Source of the DNA: a virus
Strand: one strand, 5' to 3'
DNA length: 37,111 nt
Virus record (IMG/VR): IMGVR_UViG_3300030333_008516
Location: 1 to 37,111 of that record
Shown here piece after piece: positions 7,863 to 15,632 of this stretch. How positions within the stretch are numbered: the first letter of the stretch is position 1; every line of letters starts with the position of its first letter. A program made the position numbers and the translations under genes. The notes beneath the pieces are model-generated. The model did no database searches. It saw nothing but the letters and a program-made list of their open reading frames with translations, and was not told the DNA's origin.

Positions 7863-8918
7863 TTAAGCTTTTACACCTAAAATCGGCTCAGTTATTGTTT
7901 TTAGCAAAAAACTATTATTATCCAGAAACACAGGAATGCATCTAAATCTATCCAAAGACTGGGCAAATAAATTAGCTAAATCAACCAAATTGGTAATACG
8001 CTGAGAACGTAAAACATATACCTCTAATAAATATTGGCTCACCATGTCTAGGAGCTTTTGTCTTAATTGTAGCTGGTATATCTCATTGTAAAGATGTCGA
8101 TCTTTATCTAGATTTCCAACTTTACAGAACTCATCTAAAAACAAAGTTTCCGTCTTATTATCTGCACCAAAATCTAAAATAAAGTCAACTAAATCAATAA
8201 AAGGGTGACACAGTGAGGTTCTGTGAAGGTAATCAAAAAAATACAACCCATTAGAATAAAAAATATTTTTCATGGGCATTCCCCCAAGACAGGTCTTAGA
8301 AGCGTCAATTTTGCTTACCCTGTCTTGAATTTCTGTAGATAATTTAGTTAAAAATTTATTTAAAATATCGTAATCAGAATAATCTTTAATTGCATCTATA
8401 GAATCTTTTGGAAAATTTTTAAGGCTTAAGTTTTTTGTATGCTCTTTTATAATTGATTTATATTTACGCTTGGGGTTTGGCGATATTGCCCCGTTGAGAG
8501 TGAAATATGCGCGGAACAAATTATTCCGATCTTCAATCAACTCTGATTTAGGTAATTCTAAAACGTTAATTGACCGTGGAAACTGAAAGACCAAATAAGT
8601 ATTTTTTGATTCTTTGAAAGAGAACGGTTTTCCCGTAGCTATACCCTGAGTTTTATCTAAAACGTCTAACTCTCTTTTTAGATCATAATTTTTACTATCG
8701 AAAGATATCTTTACTCGAAAAACTCTCTGTTCAGCAGTCTCTATTTCATAAGAGTCATAGTTGTTTTCTTCAGAAAGCACGGAGATACTTTTAATTGTGT
8801 CAGAAATATTTGATTCCTTTAGACATTTCTGTAGAAATTCTTGGCCCAACATAGAGTTTTGGCTAAATGAAGAGTCTACTGAAAATATTCTGTTGTTTAG
8901 TATTGACGATAGATTCAC
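7863..8918 (-). CDS. APH/protein-kinase-fold protein, probably catalytically degenerate
   Basis: A 351-residue protein starting at a GTG. The first lobe has 'RVFRVKIS' with a candidate ATP lysine (K70) and an acidic helix residue (E83). The second lobe carries LGGMPMKNIFY (residues 211-221) where APH-type phosphotransferases have HGDxxxxN, followed by YFFDY (D229, the usual metal Asp) and HPFIDLVDFIL, the usual 'P..DLA' segment. Asn218 and Asp229 are kept, but the catalytic Asp is replaced by Gly213 and the His by Leu211. It may be a pseudokinase or bind a nucleotide or sugar without phosphorylating it. The assignment is from motif order only. Confidence 0.55.
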   Translation of the reverse strand: MNLSSILNNRIFSVDSSFSQNSMLGQEFLQKCLKESNISDTIKSISVLSEENNYDSYEIETAEQRVFRVKISFDSKNYDLKRELDVLDKTQGIATGKPFSFKESKNTYLVFQFPRSINVLELPKSELIEDRNNLFRAYFTLNGAISPNPKRKYKSIIKEHTKNLSLKNFPKDSIDAIKDYSDYDILNKFLTKLSTEIQDRVSKIDASKTCLGGMPMKNIFYSNGLYFFDYLHRTSLCHPFIDLVDFILDFGADNKTETLFLDEFCKVGNLDKDRHLYNEIYQLQLRQKLLDMVSQYLLEVYVLRSQRITNLVDLANLFAQSLDRFRCIPVFLDNNSFLLKTITEPILGVKA

Positions 8919-8932
8919 CTAATATAATAAAG

Positions 8933-8962
8933 AATTAACCCCCTTTTTCAAGGGGGTTAATT
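8933..8962 (-). terminator. Rho-independent-like terminator or attenuator hairpin
   Basis: A perfect 11-bp inverted repeat, AATTAACCCCC (8933-8943) with GGGGGTTAATT (8952-8962), and an 8-base loop. Read on the minus strand, the stem is followed by a T-rich tract (CTTTATTATATT). It sits between the small basic protein gene and the APH-like gene, and covers the end of a 19-codon leader ORF. No similar T-rich tail exists on the plus strand, so it most likely acts on leftward transcripts. Confidence 0.7.
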
Positions 8963-8994
8963 GGGGTTTGGTGGGGAGATTGATTAGCAACCAT
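8935..8994 (-). CDS. Possible 19-residue leader peptide
   Basis: A short ORF, ATG at 8994 to TAA at 8935, encoding MVANQSPHQTPINPLEKGG. It is one of the few starts in the window with a purine-rich Shine-Dalgarno-like sequence (GGGGAGGAG, 8996-9004, very close to the ATG). Its last codons lie inside the terminator hairpin. This arrangement looks like a transcription-attenuation leader for the APH-like gene. It may also be chance; there is no conservation evidence available here. Confidence 0.3.
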   Translation of the reverse strand: MVANQSPHQTPINPLEKGG

Positions 8995-9004
8995 GCTCCT
9001 CCCC
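8973..9004 (-). promoter_or_regulatory. Hairpin covering the leader-peptide ribosome site
   Basis: On the minus strand GGGGAG (9004-8999) can pair with CTCCCC (8978-8973), with an inner AGCA/TGCT stem. This would hide the Shine-Dalgarno-like sequence and start codon of the 19-codon ORF. The same G-run could pair alternatively with the C-runs at 8963-8966 or 8939-8943, so this hairpin and the downstream terminator stem may be mutually exclusive. Functional role is inferred. Confidence 0.35.
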
Positions 9005-9031
9005 GTTTTTGAGAAAGTTTTCCAGTCCGAC

Positions 9032-9256
9032 CTAGAAAACTTTACCAAAATTCTGTTGAGCCAAACGAACACCGCAAATACTTGTTTTGGCAAGTTTGCG
9101 GTTTTCTCCAGCGTTACGGTCATAGACCTGAACATACTTATCAGTTTCACCCATAAGTTGAGCGTTCATAGCTTCGCCCTGCGTGGTATAAAGACCAAAA
9201 AAGCGTCCCCGCGTATTGCGGATAGCTCTCATCACTCTAGTATTTACTCTCTTCAT
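9032..9256 (-). CDS. Small basic protein of unknown function
   Basis: A 74-residue protein rich in Arg and Lys, with an N-terminal basic helix (MKRVNTRVMRAIRNTRGRFF) followed by alternating strands (YVQVYDRNAGENRKLAKTSI). The sequence looks like a compact nucleic-acid-binding or beta-barrel protein, but no family is recognised. It starts 9 bases after the stop of the ClpA-type gene and is followed by the attenuator-like region, so it may close that transcription unit. TACTTTTG, which fits the Bacteroidota -7 pattern TAnnTTTG, lies 14 bases before the ATG without a clear -33 element. Confidence 0.6.
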   Translation of the reverse strand: MKRVNTRVMRAIRNTRGRFFGLYTTQGEAMNAQLMGETDKYVQVYDRNAGENRKLAKTSICGVRLAQQNFGKVF

Positions 9257-9265
9257 GGCTATATA

Positions 9266-11695
9266 TTAATCAAAAGTAAGGGTTTTGTCTACAATTTTTG
9301 AAGAAATATTTTCTATATTTCTGTTTTTAACAATGAACTGAGAGAGGGGGACTTGAACTAGAACTTTAACCATGTTTTTTATCTCTCTTGCATGATTATT
9401 CTTTTCTTTAATATGATTAAAAATATATTTTTGCAAGCTCAGGCTATAGCTCCACTTTACCCCTTTATTAAGCAAACGCTCTTTAATTTGAAGCAGTTCC
9501 CTGTTGATGATTTTCATTAAATGAGAATCTTCCAAGTTATTGAAAAAGATTATTTCGTCAATACGAGCTAAAAGTTCAGGACGCAAATGTTTTTTTAAGG
9601 ACTTTTTATAACTATCAGAGGCAGGTTCTTCTTGAGAGAGGAAACCCATGCTCCGCTTACCCTTCTTGTCCTGTCCGATATTAGAGGTCATGATGATAAC
9701 GGTGCCTGTAAAGTCTATTTTACGGTTAAGATTATCTGTTGCATAGCCTTCATCTAGTATGTGTAATAATACATCTAAAATTTTAGCATCACACTTCTCT
9801 ATCTCATCAAAAAGAACCACACAGTTGGGGTTCTCTCTGACAAACTCAGTAAGCAAGCCGCCTTCCTCATATCCGACATACCCAGCGTTAGCCCCCAACA
9901 ATTTTGAAATACCAGTTTTGTCCTGATATTCACTCATGTTTAGCTGGATAAAAGCTTTTTCATTGCCATAGAAATACTTTGATATTTTTTTCGCCGTGAA
10001 AGTTTTTCCGACACTTGTGTCTCCTATAAACAAAAAATTAGAAAGCGGTTTTTGAGAGTCATTGAGGCCAGCTTTTGCACAAGATAGAGCATTATGTATG
10101 ATTTGAATATTCTTTTCTTGCCCAAAGATTTCACTGTTCATTTTTTTGTGAAACGAGGTGAAGGAGGAATTTTTTGACAATGTTTTAGCCGATAAGCCAG
10201 TTTTATCGGTCATAACCTCAATAATATCTTTTTGCCGAATTTTTTCTTTTTTACCTTTTGCTTCCCCGTGTTTAGCCATTGTTTCTAAGTAGTCTTTTAG
10301 AAACTTAGTAAACTGCTCCTCGTCCAGATTAGGGTCATTGGAAGTATCAACTAAGAACTCACAGAACCTAGTGCGAGCTTTCGCTACTTTTGACGGTATA
10401 TGGTCATATTTGATCTTTGTTTTTGCCCCAACTTGGTCAATTACATCAAAAGCCTTGTCTGGAAATCTCTTATGGTTAAGGAATTTTTCACAAAAATCCA
10501 AGATAGTATCAATATCTTTCTCTTGATACTTAACCCTATGGAAATCCTCATAAAAAGGAAGGGCGTTCATGATAATCTCTTTAGTCGCAGTGCGACTAGG
10601 TTCATCTACCATGATCTTATCAAACCTGCGCTTCATGGCGCTGTCCTTTTCAAAGAATTTCTTATACTCCTGTGTAGTCGTAGCGCCTATGCATTTAATG
10701 CTACCCCTTGCTAGAGCGGGTTTTAACATATTTGATGCATCCACTGCACCCTCAGAGTTGCCAGCGCCAATAATTGTATGAATCTCATCAAAAAACAGTA
10801 TGATGTTTGACTCTCTCTCGGCCTCTGCAATGAGAGACTTGAACCTCTCTTCAAATTCTCCCCTGTATTTCGTTCCTGCCACCATTGCGCTAATGTCCAC
10901 CGTGCAAATTTGCATTAAGGACATGTGTGCTGGGCATTCTTGATTAACTATTCTTTGAGCTAACCCTTCAACAATGGCGGTCTTGCCAACGCCAGCCTCT
11001 CCCACAAGAATTGCATTACTTTTATTTTTCTTGGAAAGTATTTCTATAAGCTCATCAGTCTCCTTGTCTCTTCCTGAAATTTTAGAAGAACGTTTAACTA
11101 AAAAGTGGTGATTTAGATTTACGCAATATTTACTGAGATGCTCTAAAGCTTGTCGAGGAGCCTCTGTGGGGGTTTGGTTTAGTTTTTTGCCTTCGATCTG
11201 AAGAATGTTTTTGATTTGATCGGTTGGTGGGATGCTGGTTTCTAAAACATGAGTTTCGATAATATCCTTTGCATACTCCACATCAATACCAGCTTCGGCA
11301 AGATGCTCCACAAAGGGGCCACCCATGTCTAGTATAACATACAAAATATGTTCAACACCGATGAAATAACTATCAAAATTATCTGAAAATTCTTTAGCAA
11401 AGAATATAACCTCATTCACCTCGTCATGCCAAAATCCCTGCCCCTTTTTAGCTTTAAAAGAATTTTTATTCTCTGAAGCGTAGGTTTTAAAAGTCTTGAT
11501 AAATAGCTTCGGATCAAAGGTTATTCCATAATTTTTAAGCTTTAAGGCGCAGCTATCTGAGATATTAACCAAGCACCCATAGACTAAATGGGCGTTAGTA
11601 ACCAAAGAGTGGCCATTTGCCTCTGCAAATTTTTTAGCATCCTTAAGTCCCTTTTTCGCTTTCGGGGTTAGGTTGAAGTCTGTTAAACCCATCAT
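9266..11695 (-). CDS. clpA: ClpA-type AAA+ protein unfoldase
   Basis: An 809-residue Hsp100 protein. Residues about 3-150 are the double Clp-N repeat. The first AAA+ module has Walker A GEAGVGKT (232-239) and Walker B FFDEIH (D303, E304). There is no M-domain coiled coil between the modules, so it is ClpA-type and not ClpB/ClpC. The second AAA+ module has Walker A GDTSVGKT (558-565) and Walker B LFDEIEK (D630, E631). The loop RSMGFL (682-687) matches the I-G-F/L tripeptide by which ClpA and ClpX dock on ClpP. ATP-driven unfolding of proteins is expected. No ClpP is present in the window, so it would need the host peptidase or act alone. It lies 11 bases after the polymerase core gene. Confidence 0.93.
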   Translation of the reverse strand: MMGLTDFNLTPKAKKGLKDAKKFAEANGHSLVTNAHLVYGCLVNISDSCALKLKNYGITFDPKLFIKTFKTYASENKNSFKAKKGQGFWHDEVNEVIFFAKEFSDNFDSYFIGVEHILYVILDMGGPFVEHLAEAGIDVEYAKDIIETHVLETSIPPTDQIKNILQIEGKKLNQTPTEAPRQALEHLSKYCVNLNHHFLVKRSSKISGRDKETDELIEILSKKNKSNAILVGEAGVGKTAIVEGLAQRIVNQECPAHMSLMQICTVDISAMVAGTKYRGEFEERFKSLIAEAERESNIILFFDEIHTIIGAGNSEGAVDASNMLKPALARGSIKCIGATTTQEYKKFFEKDSAMKRRFDKIMVDEPSRTATKEIIMNALPFYEDFHRVKYQEKDIDTILDFCEKFLNHKRFPDKAFDVIDQVGAKTKIKYDHIPSKVAKARTRFCEFLVDTSNDPNLDEEQFTKFLKDYLETMAKHGEAKGKKEKIRQKDIIEVMTDKTGLSAKTLSKNSSFTSFHKKMNSEIFGQEKNIQIIHNALSCAKAGLNDSQKPLSNFLFIGDTSVGKTFTAKKISKYFYGNEKAFIQLNMSEYQDKTGISKLLGANAGYVGYEEGGLLTEFVRENPNCVVLFDEIEKCDAKILDVLLHILDEGYATDNLNRKIDFTGTVIIMTSNIGQDKKGKRSMGFLSQEEPASDSYKKSLKKHLRPELLARIDEIIFFNNLEDSHLMKIINRELLQIKERLLNKGVKWSYSLSLQKYIFNHIKEKNNHAREIKNMVKVLVQVPLSQFIVKNRNIENISSKIVDKTLTFD

Positions 11696-11706
11696 AATTA
11701 ATTACA

Positions 11707-14262
11707 CTACTTTACGTCAGATAGCTTCATGTAGATTTTATCCTTTAGCGGGAACACTTTATCTATGAAAACAACGTCATCGCCAACACTCCCATGAACA
11801 ATCACAATATCTCCTTTTTGCGGTAGTTTTTTGCCACTATCTAGGTAGTTAGTTAACCTCGCATCCCTTGCGCTGTCAAGGAACAATCCCTCCACTACGC
11901 CGCCTTCATCCTGAAGGGAGAAACGAGCATATTTGTTTCCGTTTCTGCTGGTTCTGCGTATGATATCTGTCAATATCCCTACAAACTTAATATGGCTGCG
12001 TTGCTCCATGTCTTTTATCTGCATGGCAGAATTAAAATCCTCACCGTGATTGAAGACCTCTCTTACATTGTGTGAATAACTATACCCCAATAGCTTCTCC
12101 TCAAAGAACCAGTTGGCATATTTAATATGCTCTATGTTCATAGAGTAAATGTCCTTATATGGTTGAAACTTTTTCTTGAAGGTCTCAAACCTTTTATCTG
12201 TGAACATTTTACGATTATCGTCTCCCACACAGTCGGATTTTTTAACGTCATGGATTGACTCCAAGATGTCAAAATTATATTTATCTCCCAAGGCAATGAA
12301 GTTTCTTTTTTCTCTGTCTGTTAGAATATTGAAAGTTTGTGCCTCTAAGACCAATCTTGAGCGACTCTTTTTTACAAAAGAATCCAAAAGCCCAGCTTGA
12401 ATAAGAGCAGAAAGAGTTCCTATATTGAGGCCAGCTTGTTTTGCTGAAATAAAAACTTCATATTTATTAGCAAATGAATCTTCACGGAACTCTAAAAGCG
12501 CTTCTAATACTTTTTCTGACACCCCTTTAATAGAGTTTAATCCGTATCTAATGTTTTTACCCTCAATTTTGAAGTCTATATCAGACTTGTTTAAGTCGGG
12601 AGGAAGTAGGGTTATGTCAAACTGAGGAAGCTCTTGAGAGATTTTTGCTATCTCTTCATGGGGACTTGGCTCATATTTTGCATATTTTAAAAGACTTAAA
12701 AAGAACTCTTGGGGATATTTAAATTTCAGGTAAACTGTAAGGGCTGCAAGGTGTGCGTAGCTAATGGAGTGCGACTTGTTGAAAGAGTAATTTGCTGAAT
12801 CCTCTGCGACTCTCCACAAAACATCACCTATGGCGGGGTCAAGGTTGCCGTCACTGATCTTTTGCTCAATCTTTGCTTTCCATGCTGGCATCTGATCAAC
12901 CTTCTTCTTCCCCACGATACGGCGCAACTGCTCCGATTCATCAAGGCTGAAGCCTACTTTAACAGCCATTTTCATTAACTGTTCTTGATACAGGGGAATG
13001 CCGCCCGTGTAACTAAGTATGTCATCAAAAAATTCATGCACAGACTGGAATTCTCCTGTTCTAGCATAGTCAGCGTATCTGTCCTTAAAGTCTAAAGCTC
13101 CAGGTCTAGCAATAGCTACAACCGCAGAAAGTTGTTCAAGGTTTCTTGGTGCGATTTGTTGGCATACTTTAAAGTTGGTGTCTGCCTCAATTTGAAACAG
13201 TCCTTGGGGGCATCTCAGTGATGCTAGTGCTGTATATATTAAGGGGTCATGAGGATCTATTTGAGATGCTTCTATGCCTAGTTGTTTGCAAACATCATGA
13301 ACCACAGATAGCGTTCTCAGTCCAAGGATATCAAATTTAACACTAAGACTGGAAACATCGTTCATGTCATAACCAGAAACTAATGCTCCATCATTAGTAG
13401 TCTGTAGGGGCATTATATCCTCCAAATCAAAATATGATATACAGATACCAGAGGGATGGACACCTGTGTTTTTGTTTAGTCCCTCTAATTTTTTTGCTAT
13501 CTTGAAAACCTTGGGGTGTTTATCAGCGTGACTTTTAAAGGTCTCACTCTCGTCATAGGCTATATTCAACTTAGATACGATGCCAAAATGCTTGGGAATA
13601 GTATCGCTAATTTGATTTACTTCAGTCTCGCTCAGTTCCCCTACTATCTTTCCGCACTCTTTCATGCAAAGCTTACTGCTTAGAGTGTTTAGCGTGAGAA
13701 TTTTAGATGTGCGTCCCTTGAATTTTTTTTCAATATAATTAATTACCTCGGCGCGACGATCATAGGATATATCATTGTCAACATCAGCCAACAAGCTTCC
13801 ATCGAGATAAATCTCTCCGTTGTGTTCAATTTTTCTAGCCCTGCTCTTGGAAACAAATCTTTCAAAGAACAAGTCATATTCAATCGGGTCAATATTGGTT
13901 ACGCCAATAACATAAAGAACCAAGGAACCTGCGGCACTACCTCTTCCAGCGCCAGTGGGAATGTCGTTCTCTTTGCAATAGTTGAGAATGTCCCAGTTTA
14001 GTAAAATGTAATCGACAAACCCAAGATCCTTAAAAATTGTAAGCTCCTCTTTAAGTCTGTCGTAATAGACTTGAGCGTTTTCAAGTTTATCTATTTCCTT
14101 TTCTTTAACTTTTGCGAAGCAAAGCTTACGAAGGAATTGATAGTTGTCTTCCAGGTCTGAGCAAGAAACTTCTTCGTAATATTTTTTTTCTATTTTAATT
14201 TGAGGAAGCTTAACTCCTACAGGGAAAGGTGTTTTGTAAGGTTTATAGGGATTGAAATTCAT
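11707..14262 (-). CDS. dnaE: DNA polymerase III alpha-type catalytic core (without PHP domain)
   Basis: An 851-residue C-family replicative polymerase beginning just before the palm domain. Motifs: GAGRGSAAGS (104-113), the catalytic Asp cluster ADVDND (D160, D162, D164; the third catalytic Asp is D311 in KFDILGLRTL), then FQIE and RPGALD, YQEQLMKMA, RRIVGKKK, YSFNKSHSISYA, followed by a helix-hairpin-helix region (YGLNSIKGVSEKVLEAL) and an OB fold near the C-terminus (FVGILTDI...YARFSLQDE). About 15 residues are inserted between FERFVS and the Asp cluster. The PHP and proofreading parts are supplied by the two preceding genes; the start overlaps the exonuclease stop by ATGA. Confidence 0.95.
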   Translation of the reverse strand: MNFNPYKPYKTPFPVGVKLPQIKIEKKYYEEVSCSDLEDNYQFLRKLCFAKVKEKEIDKLENAQVYYDRLKEELTIFKDLGFVDYILLNWDILNYCKENDIPTGAGRGSAAGSLVLYVIGVTNIDPIEYDLFFERFVSKSRARKIEHNGEIYLDGSLLADVDNDISYDRRAEVINYIEKKFKGRTSKILTLNTLSSKLCMKECGKIVGELSETEVNQISDTIPKHFGIVSKLNIAYDESETFKSHADKHPKVFKIAKKLEGLNKNTGVHPSGICISYFDLEDIMPLQTTNDGALVSGYDMNDVSSLSVKFDILGLRTLSVVHDVCKQLGIEASQIDPHDPLIYTALASLRCPQGLFQIEADTNFKVCQQIAPRNLEQLSAVVAIARPGALDFKDRYADYARTGEFQSVHEFFDDILSYTGGIPLYQEQLMKMAVKVGFSLDESEQLRRIVGKKKVDQMPAWKAKIEQKISDGNLDPAIGDVLWRVAEDSANYSFNKSHSISYAHLAALTVYLKFKYPQEFFLSLLKYAKYEPSPHEEIAKISQELPQFDITLLPPDLNKSDIDFKIEGKNIRYGLNSIKGVSEKVLEALLEFREDSFANKYEVFISAKQAGLNIGTLSALIQAGLLDSFVKKSRSRLVLEAQTFNILTDREKRNFIALGDKYNFDILESIHDVKKSDCVGDDNRKMFTDKRFETFKKKFQPYKDIYSMNIEHIKYANWFFEEKLLGYSYSHNVREVFNHGEDFNSAMQIKDMEQRSHIKFVGILTDIIRRTSRNGNKYARFSLQDEGGVVEGLFLDSARDARLTNYLDSGKKLPQKGDIVIVHGSVGDDVVFIDKVFPLKDKIYMKLSDVK

Positions 14263-14891
14263 ATCTCCAAGTCAAATAATTGCTTTCTGAAAACCTTAAA
14301 GTTCATCTCGATGTCATACAGAGCATCGTGCAGTCTTTTGGGGTCGTGATCAATGTTATACTTTTTTAACAGGGTCGCCTGAGATGTTTTGAGTCCCCTC
14401 TCCCTATGATTTAGGAGTCTATATTGCCAAGCAATGAGGTTCTCCCTCTCCACTGGAATTTGTTTGGCTATAGCTGTGGCTAGAGATTTGGTGTCGATGA
14501 TTCTTTTTACATAGGAATAATTACCCCCCAACCCCATAAGTTTTCGCCACACGTTAACCATGTAAACATCAAAACCTAAAAGGTTCTGACCGACAATGAG
14601 ATTGTTTTCGTCGTATAGATCCTTTGAAAACTTTTCCCAAACAGTGTTAGGGGGCAGTGATTTCTTGGAGTATTCTTTATAGGAAAATCCCGTGACCCTT
14701 GCTGCACCTTCCGATACGTTTAAATTAGGCCAGTGGATATAGTAATCATGCTTATCAATTATTGTGTCTCCCTCAACCAGTAGCCAAGCTACTTGCCAAG
14801 GTCGAGAAGTGACTAAATTTAATCCTTCTGTTTCAGTGTCAAAAACAACGTATCTTTGTTTTTTGTTGAATCTAAGTAATGGCTCATGCAT
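14259..14891 (-). CDS. DEDDh 3'-5' exonuclease (DnaQ/epsilon-like proofreading subunit)
   Basis: A 210-residue exonuclease from the ATG at 14891. ExoI is FDTETEG (D18, E20), ExoII is GQNLLGFD (D108) and ExoIII is HDALYD (H188, D193), giving the DEDDh set. Cutting 3' ends for proofreading is the expected role. It lies between the PHP-like gene and the polymerase core, overlapping the first by 8 bases (ATGCATGA) and the second by 4 (ATGA). An earlier ATG at 14930 gives 13 more residues, but those have no family match and a 47-base overlap, so I prefer 14891. Confidence 0.9.
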   Translation of the reverse strand: MHEPLLRFNKKQRYVVFDTETEGLNLVTSRPWQVAWLLVEGDTIIDKHDYYIHWPNLNVSEGAARVTGFSYKEYSKKSLPPNTVWEKFSKDLYDENNLIVGQNLLGFDVYMVNVWRKLMGLGGNYSYVKRIIDTKSLATAIAKQIPVERENLIAWQYRLLNHRERGLKTSQATLLKKYNIDHDPKRLHDALYDIEMNFKVFRKQLFDLEI

Positions 14892-15600
14892 GTTGTAAAT
14901 AGGACTCAAGGCAGAATTCATTGCTGCCAAAGTGGTTAAGGTTGGGGCTGCTTAAGGTGGCTGCTCTGCCAAAATTTCTATTGCACAATATCTTGTAAGT
15001 CTGTAGAGCTTCTACATCCTTCTTATTTTTATATAGAATTGTTTTTACAGACTCAATTGGTTTAGAGATTGAGTTAGCGAAGGAGACAACTTTTTCAGCT
15101 AACAAAAAATCAAATGGTAGGTTATTTGATTCTAGCCAGAAAGTTGGCGAGATGTCCATAAAGTCGGGGATACAGTTTTTAAGGTAAAACTGATTTTGAT
15201 AAAGAAATGAGTCATAGAATGGGATAACCATCTCTACCGAAGATTCGTCCCAAACGCTATTGAGGTAAGCAAGGTCCACTTTTCCTCCTCCCAGCATTTG
15301 GGAGAAAGAATAAATTTTATTTATTAGCTTGCACCCCTCGTCGTCCTTTGCAAAAATTATTACCTTGTGATCTGATAGATCGCCCTCTTCTTGAGTGTCG
15401 TTGCAACAAGTCAATCTCAATCCAAAAATTAGATGGATGCCCTCCTCCTTGCAGGTATTGTGACACTTAACAAAACCCGTCATAGAGTCTTCTACTAGAA
15501 CCAGAGGATTAATATTATGCTCTTTGGAGATATCAATAATCTCATCTAGCTTTAATATACTCTTTCCTATTGAATAGGTGGACTTAAATATGGGTGTCAT
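14884..15600 (-). CDS. PHP-domain-like N-terminal part of DNA polymerase III alpha, degenerate
   Basis: A 238-residue protein that aligns by eye to the N-terminal PHP domain of DnaE. STYSIG (residues 8-13) stands where DnaE has HxHSxYS; LVEDSMTGF stands where it has (I/L)TDHGN; IHLIFGLRL matches IKPI(I/V)G; and the end (QTYKILCNRNFG, then SNEFCLES) matches the region just before the DnaE palm. The His and Asp metal ligands of the PHP site are missing, so it is probably structural. It ends where the polymerase-core gene would continue, with the exonuclease gene between them. Confidence 0.75.
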   Translation of the reverse strand: MTPIFKSTYSIGKSILKLDEIIDISKEHNINPLVLVEDSMTGFVKCHNTCKEEGIHLIFGLRLTCCNDTQEEGDLSDHKVIIFAKDDEGCKLINKIYSFSQMLGGGKVDLAYLNSVWDESSVEMVIPFYDSFLYQNQFYLKNCIPDFMDISPTFWLESNNLPFDFLLAEKVVSFANSISKPIESVKTILYKNKKDVEALQTYKILCNRNFGRAATLSSPNLNHFGSNEFCLESYLQHA

Positions 15601-15614
15601 TCAGTATAACCTTA

Positions 15615-15631
15615 AACCCCCTCTGGAGGTT
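15615..15631 (-). terminator. Weak hairpin after the RecB-like nuclease gene
   Basis: On the minus strand AACCTCC (15631-15625), loop AGA, GGGGGTT (15621-15615): a 7-bp stem with one G-U pair directly after the nuclease stop and before the polymerase genes. Only three Ts follow, so it would be a weak terminator at best. Confidence 0.3.
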
Positions 15632-15632
15632 G

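Noticed and set aside
8952-8976. G-quadruplex on the plus strand (three G-runs of four or more)
   Set aside because: The fourth run is only GG, so at best a two-tetrad structure; the inverted repeats explain the G and C runs better.
8935-9150. 71-residue leftward ORF across the gap after the ClpA block
   Set aside because: Most of it overlaps the better-supported 9032-9256 gene in another frame. Only its last 19 codons have a ribosome-site-like sequence, and those are listed as a possible leader.
8993-9301. 102-residue rightward ORF
   Set aside because: It is antisense to the small basic protein gene and the end of the ClpA gene; no start signal or domain.
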